From JANWLD01 sp036276695 (GTDB lineage Bacteria; Patescibacteriota; Saccharimonadia; Saccharimonadales; 2-12-FULL-41-12): a stretch of DNA of 10,535 nucleotides. The notes beneath the pieces are model-generated. The model was not told where the DNA came from. It searched no databases and saw only the letters and a list, made by a program, of their open reading frames with translations. The translations under genes and the position numbers were made by a program. The stretch spans positions 1-10,535 of the forward strand of contig DASUOI010000053.1 in NCBI GenBank assembly GCA_036276695.1. The letters are read 5' to 3'. Positions 6,888-10,535 of this stretch are shown piece by piece (position 1 is the stretch's first letter; each line of letters opens with the position of its first letter).

Positions 6888-7618
6888 CATTACTTGTTGT
6901 CGCATTTTTAGCCGGAGTGCTAACCATTGCGGCACCATGTACGTTTACGTTATTACCGGTAATAGTCGGTGGCAGCATTGTTAGATCAGGCAACGACAGA
7001 AAGAACTCATGGAAAAGACCACTTATTATCAGCCTAAGTCTTGGCTTGTCGGTTATTATCTTTACACTCATTCTAAAAGCTTCAACTTCGCTTTTGGGCG
7101 TACCTACGATGGTCTGGCAGTTCATAGCCGGAGGCATAATAATCGCGCTTGGCCTGACATTTCTTTTTCCGTCAATGTGGGAAAGATTTTCACAAAAAAT
7201 AGGACTGGTAAGCGGATCGAACAAACTCTTAGGTAAAACTTTCGGCAAGTCAGGTTTTGGCGGGGATGTCGCTACGGGTTTTGCGCTAGGACCGGTCTTC
7301 TCCAGCTGTAATCCGACCTATGCCTTTATCGTCGCTGCTGTTTTGCCAATTTCATTCGCCGAAGGCTTCGCCTTATTGGTCGCCTATGCAATAGGTCTTT
7401 CCGGCGTGCTTTTGATTGTATCCTACCTTGGGCAAAACATAATTCAGAAGCTTGGCTGGCTCAATGACCCGCATGGAAAATTCAGGAAAGCCATAGGCAT
7501 CTTATTTATAATAGTCGGGCTCGGCGTAGCTACGGGTTATGACAAGAAGCTTGAGACATTCATAATAGACCAAGGTCTATATGCCCCGGTATCCAACCTT
7601 GAAGAATCTTTGCGTTAG
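6884..7618 (+). CDS. ccdA: CcdA-family cytochrome c biogenesis / thiol-reductant transmembrane protein
   Basis: A 244-residue integral membrane protein with about six hydrophobic segments (roughly 3-30, 46-66, 73-97, 130-155, 158-184 and 202-219). It carries the paired cysteines expected of CcdA/DsbD-beta electron carriers: C19 in AAPCTFTLLP of the first helix and C142 in SSCNPTYAF of the fourth. The family shuttles electrons from cytoplasmic thioredoxin across the membrane to an extracytoplasmic thiol protein, here most likely the product of the gene just upstream, whose stop codon it overlaps (ATGA). There is no separate Shine-Dalgarno, so translation probably depends on coupling. The gene ends 6 nt before the convergent glutamate dehydrogenase stop, with no room for a terminator. 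The cytochrome c role in the family name is not supported by any neighbour. Confidence 0.9.
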   Translation: MTLLVVAFLAGVLTIAAPCTFTLLPVIVGGSIVRSGNDRKNSWKRPLIISLSLGLSVIIFTLILKASTSLLGVPTMVWQFIAGGIIIALGLTFLFPSMWERFSQKIGLVSGSNKLLGKTFGKSGFGGDVATGFALGPVFSSCNPTYAFIVAAVLPISFAEGFALLVAYAIGLSGVLLIVSYLGQNIIQKLGWLNDPHGKFRKAIGILFIIVGLGVATGYDKKLETFIIDQGLYAPVSNLEESLR

Positions 7619-7624
7619 ATAGGC

Positions 7625-8884
7625 TCAAGAGACTGCTTCTTCTGCCAATTCTTCTTGTATTTCTTCAACTATAGCTTCTGCTGCCTCCGGGTCTTTACGC
7701 AAATTTTGTATAGCTATTTCAAAAGCAGACTGCTTCAATGAAAGTCCGGTTTTCTCAGAGTAGTCCATGGTCTCCTTCATAGCCTTGGATAGAATTTCAT
7801 CCAACTCGTTCCTTACTTTATCTAGCTCCCATGTCTCATCTTTTTTATTTTGCAGCCACTCATAATAGCTGACTATTACGCCACCGGCATTTGCAATTAT
7901 ATCCGGTATTATAACTTTGCCGTCTTTTGTCATTTTCTCATGCGAACGGTAATCAACTGGACCATTAGCCAGCTCTAAAATAATCTTGGCATTAATTGAA
8001 TCAGCATTTTTAAAAACAATGGCGTCAGCTAGAGCAGCGCAAACCAGTACATCGACTTTTTGCTCTAAAATTTTTTCTGGGGCAAGTTTTTTCGAAGTTT
8101 TTTGTTTCTCTAGGCTGTCTATAGCTTGCCGGGAATAAGTCTGCTGGCTGAAATCAAAACCTTTATCGCATAATATTGTCTTTTTGGAATTGGAAACTGC
8201 GACAATTTTCATGCCGTATTCATCATGAGCAATTTTAGAAAAATAATACCCGACATTACCTAGGCCTTGGACAGCTATTGTCGTTGTCTTAGGGTCTTTG
8301 CCGATTCTTTTTAAATATTCCCTCAGGGCTATGACGCCCCCTCGGCCCGTTGCTTCTTCCCTGCCCCAGCAACCTCTGTTACTCAGAGATTTGCCGGTAA
8401 AGCTGGCTTTTGATTTCTCGCCGGTTAATATCTCATACTCGTCAGTCATCCAGTCAATAATCTGTGAATTGGTATTAACATCCGGTGCAGGTATATCAAT
8501 ATCGGGACCTATATGTTTATGCAGTTCTCGAACATATCCTCTAGCTATTTTTTCCAATGATTCCAAATCATGTTCGGACACATCTACTATGACTCCACCT
8601 TTCCCTCCGCCAAGCGGCAAGCCGACAGCCGAAGTCTTAAAACTCATTAATGTCGCTAGAGCCTGGACTTCTTCCAAATGTACCTCGTGATGAAAACGAA
8701 TTCCTCCTTTATATGGGCCGAGTTTGTTACTGTGCTGTATCCTGTATCCGTCATATTCGCGATCGCCGACCACTATTTTGACTTTATGTATCTTGTTCGG
8801 CTTCAATATTAATGCTAATTCATTATCGCTAATACCCAAGCTGGATGCAGCTTGTCTGATATTTCTTTCCGCTGTTTTTAACAT
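7625..8884 (-). CDS. gdhA: Glutamate dehydrogenase (hexameric type)
   Basis: It catalyses reversible oxidative deamination of L-glutamate to 2-oxoglutarate and ammonia. The 419-residue protein is complete. The substrate domain has GPYKGGIRFH (57-65, K59), K83 in MSFKTS, the catalytic lysine K95 in LGGGKGG and D135 in IPAPDVNT. FTGKSL and GREEATGRGG follow, then the Rossmann domain with VQGLGNVG (205-212), DVLVCAA and PDIIANAGGV. Where most relatives have VAVSDSKG at the end of the second strand, this one has VAVSNSKK (N232). Loss of that acidic residue might relax NAD preference, but the cofactor cannot be assigned. The start ATG has no Shine-Dalgarno and I find no convincing promoter in the 63 nt before it. 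It could feed 2-oxoglutarate to the thiamine enzyme encoded at 1199-2842 (inference). Confidence 0.94.
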   Translation of the reverse strand: MLKTAERNIRQAASSLGISDNELALILKPNKIHKVKIVVGDREYDGYRIQHSNKLGPYKGGIRFHHEVHLEEVQALATLMSFKTSAVGLPLGGGKGGVIVDVSEHDLESLEKIARGYVRELHKHIGPDIDIPAPDVNTNSQIIDWMTDEYEILTGEKSKASFTGKSLSNRGCWGREEATGRGGVIALREYLKRIGKDPKTTTIAVQGLGNVGYYFSKIAHDEYGMKIVAVSNSKKTILCDKGFDFSQQTYSRQAIDSLEKQKTSKKLAPEKILEQKVDVLVCAALADAIVFKNADSINAKIILELANGPVDYRSHEKMTKDGKVIIPDIIANAGGVIVSYYEWLQNKKDETWELDKVRNELDEILSKAMKETMDYSEKTGLSLKQSAFEIAIQNLRKDPEAAEAIVEEIQEELAEEAVS

Positions 8885-8947
8885 CTGGTTACTTTTTATT
8901 TAGGTTGATAAATACTAATGCAATCAATATAACAGCTAGGTTTGTAA

Positions 8948-9604
8948 TTACCTAGGTTTTCTATGTTTTTTTCGCCACTCTACAATTTTTTTATGATTCC
9001 CGGACAGTAAAACTCCAGGAACTTGCATCCCACGATATATTTCCGGTCTTGTGTACTGCGGATATTCCAAAGTTTTCTCTTCGTCCGTGAAGCTTTCTAT
9101 CTCGGCGCTGGTTTTACCTCCCAAAACTCCAGGCAGCAAACGAACTACGCTGTCTACCACGACCATGGCCGGCAGTTCGCCTCCGGTAAGCACGTAATCT
9201 CCTATGGATATCTGTTCGTCTACAAATTCAGTAATTCGCTCGTCATACCCCTCATAGCGCCCGCAGACTAATATAAGTCCCTTGTTATCAGTTGCTAATC
9301 GCTGGGCTTCGGCTTGATCCCACTGTTTGCCGCGCGGCGTCATCAAGATGACACGAGACTCGTGACCCGAGACCTGAGACTTAGCCGCTTCTATAGCGGC
9401 TATAAGTGGTTCCGGCTTCAAGAGCATTCCGTCCCCCCCGCCGTAAACTATATCGTCAACCTGTTTTCTTTTGCCCAGCCCATAATCACGCAGATTAATA
9501 TATTCAAACTCTACGATACCCTTTTCTTTTGCTTTGTACATCATGCTTGTCTCTAGGGCTGGCCGCAACATTTCCGGAAACAGGCTGATTATTTGTATTT
9601 TCAT
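8948..9604 (-). CDS. trmD: tRNA (guanine-N1-)-methyltransferase, m1G37
   Basis: A trefoil-knot SAM methyltransferase that methylates G37 next to the anticodon in tRNAs reading CNN codons, preventing frameshifts. It has 218 residues, slightly short for the family but complete. Motifs are MKIQIISLFPEM at the N-terminus, YGGGDGMLLKPEPL (54-67), GRYEGYDER (115-123), the knot SIGDYVLTGGELPAM (133-147) with catalytic D136, YPQYTRP (181-187), and VLLSGNHKKIVEWR (198-211). The frame stays open upstream to 9688 with an in-frame GTG at 9619, but homology clearly begins at the ATG at 9604. AGG directly abuts that ATG, so ribosome binding is weak. Codons 76-86 are built from a 7-nt tandem repeat (see repeat entry). 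The usual neighbours rpsP, rimM and rplS are absent. Confidence 0.96.
   Translation of the reverse strand: MKIQIISLFPEMLRPALETSMMYKAKEKGIVEFEYINLRDYGLGKRKQVDDIVYGGGDGMLLKPEPLIAAIEAAKSQVSGHESRVILMTPRGKQWDQAEAQRLATDNKGLILVCGRYEGYDERITEFVDEQISIGDYVLTGGELPAMVVVDSVVRLLPGVLGGKTSAEIESFTDEEKTLEYPQYTRPEIYRGMQVPGVLLSGNHKKIVEWRKKHRKPR
9354..9381 (-). repeat. Four tandem 7-nt units inside trmD
   Basis: Read on the - strand, the units are AGTCTCA, GGTCTCG, GGTCACG and AGTCTCG, head to tail with no gap, followed by a diverged TGTCATC (9347-9353). They encode the stretch around SQVSGHESR, which fills the loop between two conserved TrmD segments. The last unit also gives a short palindrome, CACGAG-A-CTCGTG (9352-9364). 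Because 7 is not a multiple of 3, gain or loss of single units would shift the frame. Confidence 0.65.
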
Positions 9605-9629
9605 CCTTATAATTTTCACACTTTTATGA

Positions 9630-9638
9630 ATAATAGCA
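9630..9638 (-). promoter_or_regulatory. Candidate extended -10 promoter for trmD
   Basis: On the - strand, TGC-TATTAT matches an extended -10 (TGn plus 5 of 6 bases). It would start transcription near 9623 and give a leader of about 19 nt. The -35 region is poor. It overlaps the spacer region of the divergent promoter at 9648-9676, so the two may influence each other. Confidence 0.4.
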
Positions 9639-9647
9639 AGGGGACGC

Positions 9648-9676
9648 TTGCAATTACATAAATTAAATTTTATAAT
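9648..9676 (+). promoter_or_regulatory. Sigma-70-type promoter for the unidentified 216-residue protein
   Basis: TTGCAA (9648-9653), a 17-nt spacer, then TATAAT (9671-9676): near-consensus at both boxes with ideal spacing. The predicted start is near 9683, leaving a leader of about 23 nt that includes the GGAG ribosome site at 9697-9700. Confidence 0.75.
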
Positions 9677-9705
9677 AATAGCAATCATAAGGCTTTGGAG
9701 TGATT

Positions 9706-10356
9706 ATGATAGGATTCGCAGTCAGTACAGCAGGCCTAGCGCCAGCAGGACAGCAAGCTCTCGCTGAGCTAAACCAAGAAATGCTTGGATTAGATTCAGC
9801 TAGGCATTCAGGAGAAGACGGGTTAGTCATTAATATAGAAGTTGATGTTGACCCGGCTGAGGCTGAACGTAAATTACAGTCAAGCCCGTTCGGAAAAGTA
9901 CTGCTCAGCGAAGGACGTTCACTACTTCGGCCTTACAAGGACCCCTCCGAGAGAGAAGACGACTTAATCATAGGAGAAAGTGTTCTCCCTAGCGCTGTAG
10001 AACTAACCGCTTCGTCCAGAGTATGGAGATCCACGCCCCCTTTCACAGCCTCGGGCCCGCTTTCCGATTATGTCCAGCGTAGTATAGGCATTGGGCTCTG
10101 GTACGGTGAGAAAACAGACGATCAAAAAGGAGATGCTGCTCAATATGTCGGCGCTGGTTACCAGTTCAACACCCATTCCGGCCAAATAGATTCAGGTATT
10201 AGCCGCCGCATATTTGCCACTAGGCGCCTAGCGGCCGACAGGTTCTATTTCGGGCACAACGAGAAACAGCGTTCAATTAACGATAAGAAATTGCTTCTGG
10301 CAACTCAAACTGCTCGAGAGCTATTTGACCTTCGTCCAGTAGACGAGCCAAGTTAA
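9706..10356 (+). CDS. Unidentified protein, 216 residues
   Basis: I do not recognise this protein. The chosen start is ATG 9706, 5 nt after GGAG; GTG 9700 is in frame but is part of that ribosome site. The N-terminus (1-20, starting MIGFAVSTAG) is mildly hydrophobic and not a clear signal peptide; I see no membrane helix. There is a short alternating strand-like segment LVINIEVDV (40-48), then a charged middle (67-90), a Gly/aromatic-rich patch with GIGLWYGE (128-135) and YVGAGYQFN (147-155), and a basic segment with RRIFATRRL (167-175). There are no cysteines and no catalytic motif I can name. It has its own strong promoter and a following terminator, so it is a single-gene unit. Base and codon use resemble its neighbours. 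That it is a real gene is likely from the signals around it; its function is unknown. Confidence 0.78.
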   Translation: MIGFAVSTAGLAPAGQQALAELNQEMLGLDSARHSGEDGLVINIEVDVDPAEAERKLQSSPFGKVLLSEGRSLLRPYKDPSEREDDLIIGESVLPSAVELTASSRVWRSTPPFTASGPLSDYVQRSIGIGLWYGEKTDDQKGDAAQYVGAGYQFNTHSGQIDSGISRRIFATRRLAADRFYFGHNEKQRSINDKKLLLATQTARELFDLRPVDEPS

Positions 10357-10382
10357 AAAAATAAAGCTTTAAAAAATAAAAC

Positions 10383-10407
10383 AATCCGCTCATTAGCGGA
10401 TTCTTTT
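10383..10407 (+). terminator. Intrinsic terminator, probably bidirectional
   Basis: A perfect 8-bp stem AATCCGCT / AGCGGATT with loop CATT, followed by CTTTT on the + strand, begins 27 nt after the stop of the 216-residue protein. On the - strand the same hairpin is followed by a long T-rich run (complement of 10357-10382), so it can also end a transcript entering from the right. Confidence 0.85.
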
Positions 10408-10491
10408 ACCACATAAAGCTCCAATCCGTTTTTCGAATTGCTCGCATTGAGCTTCTATATTTTTAACCTATAGTCATTTCGACTAAAAAGA

Positions 10492-10535
10492 TTATACATC
10501 CAAATCATCGAGGTCTGCAAGTTCTTTTCTGGTTC
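10492..10535 (-). CDS. Possible C-terminal end of a gene entering from the right
   Basis: On the - strand one frame is open from the right edge to TAA at 10492-10494 and ends RKELADLDDLDV, an acidic tail typical of protein C-termini. The bidirectional terminator at 10383-10407 fits a convergent gene here. Too little is present to name it. Another - strand frame is also open from the edge to 10455, so the frame choice is uncertain. Confidence 0.35.
   Translation of the reverse strand, partial: TRKELADLDDLDV

Noticed and set aside
8298..8690. 130-codon open frame antisense to glutamate dehydrogenase
   Set aside because: Shadow frame, low-complexity Pro/Ser-rich translation; the opposite strand encodes conserved catalytic motifs throughout.
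8935..8960. Doubled CTAGGTTT around the trmD stop, as an operator or terminator
   Set aside because: Two short AT-rich copies with partial palindromy; no stem of useful length and no second instance in the window.
9384..9400. Inverted repeat GCCGCT/AGCGGC inside trmD
   Set aside because: It falls in Ala codons of a conserved helix and is likely a codon-level coincidence; no T-run follows it.
9605..9688. Longer N-terminus for TrmD from a start near 9688, or GTG 9619
   Set aside because: The family N-terminus MKIQIISLFPEM begins exactly at ATG 9604, and the upstream part overlaps the divergent promoter region.
10393..10467. Short - strand open segment (about 24 codons, reading EAQCEQFEKR in part) between the terminator and the right-edge gene
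   Set aside because: No start codon or ribosome site, separated from the right-edge frame by several stops, and runs into the terminator hairpin; could be decayed 3' sequence but is not supportable.
10471..10485. Small hairpin TAGTC/GACTA as a second terminator
   Set aside because: Only 5 bp, AT-containing, with no convincing T-run on either side; the 10383-10407 hairpin is far stronger.

Overview
The window is a compact bacterial gene block at roughly mid-40s % GC, using the standard genetic code: TGA is a real stop in at least two genes. I see no tRNA, rRNA, CRISPR array, transposase or phage gene. Gene sizes, very tight packing, short or absent 5' leaders and the style of the proteins suggest a Candidate Phyla Radiation (Patescibacteria) genome, possibly Saccharibacteria. 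That placement is an inference from protein style, not a proof.

Left block (1-5252, + strand). The C-terminus of an Fe/Mn superoxide dismutase is followed by pyrB (aspartate carbamoyltransferase), a thiamine-diphosphate enzyme of the acetolactate-synthase superfamily, a YneI/Sad-type succinate-semialdehyde dehydrogenase, and pyrC (dihydroorotase). The spacings are 46 nt, 41 nt, a 1-nt overlap and a 13-nt overlap, so pyrB to pyrC looks like one transcript. The thiamine-diphosphate enzyme has no usable ATG/GTG/TTG at its expected N-terminus. The best start is an AUA codon 5 nt downstream of a perfect GGAGGT. This enzyme plus the dehydrogenase repeats the gene pair shown in cyanobacteria to convert 2-oxoglutarate to succinate via succinic semialdehyde, and here the pair sits inside a pyrimidine operon.

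Middle block (5245-7618). pyrD (class 1-like dihydroorotate dehydrogenase, - strand) runs tail-to-tail into pyrC with an 8-nt overlap. Divergent from pyrD is a two-gene redox unit: a membrane-anchored thioredoxin-fold protein with a CPQC site, and a CcdA-type transmembrane electron carrier, overlapping by 4 nt (ATGA). The 68-nt gap between pyrD and this unit carries two extended -10 promoters placed so close to their ATGs that both mRNAs would be almost leaderless.

Right block (7625-10535). Glutamate dehydrogenase and trmD (tRNA m1G37 methyltransferase) lie on the - strand. A 216-residue protein that I cannot identify is on the + strand, with its own good promoter (TTGCAA-17-TATAAT), Shine-Dalgarno sequence and intrinsic terminator. 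A probable - strand gene enters from the right edge.

Taken together, the genes cover three steps of de novo pyrimidine synthesis (carbamoyl aspartate to dihydroorotate to orotate), a possible glutamate to 2-oxoglutarate to succinic semialdehyde to succinate route, and extracytoplasmic thiol redox. carAB, pyrE, pyrF, pyrI and pyrK are not in the window.
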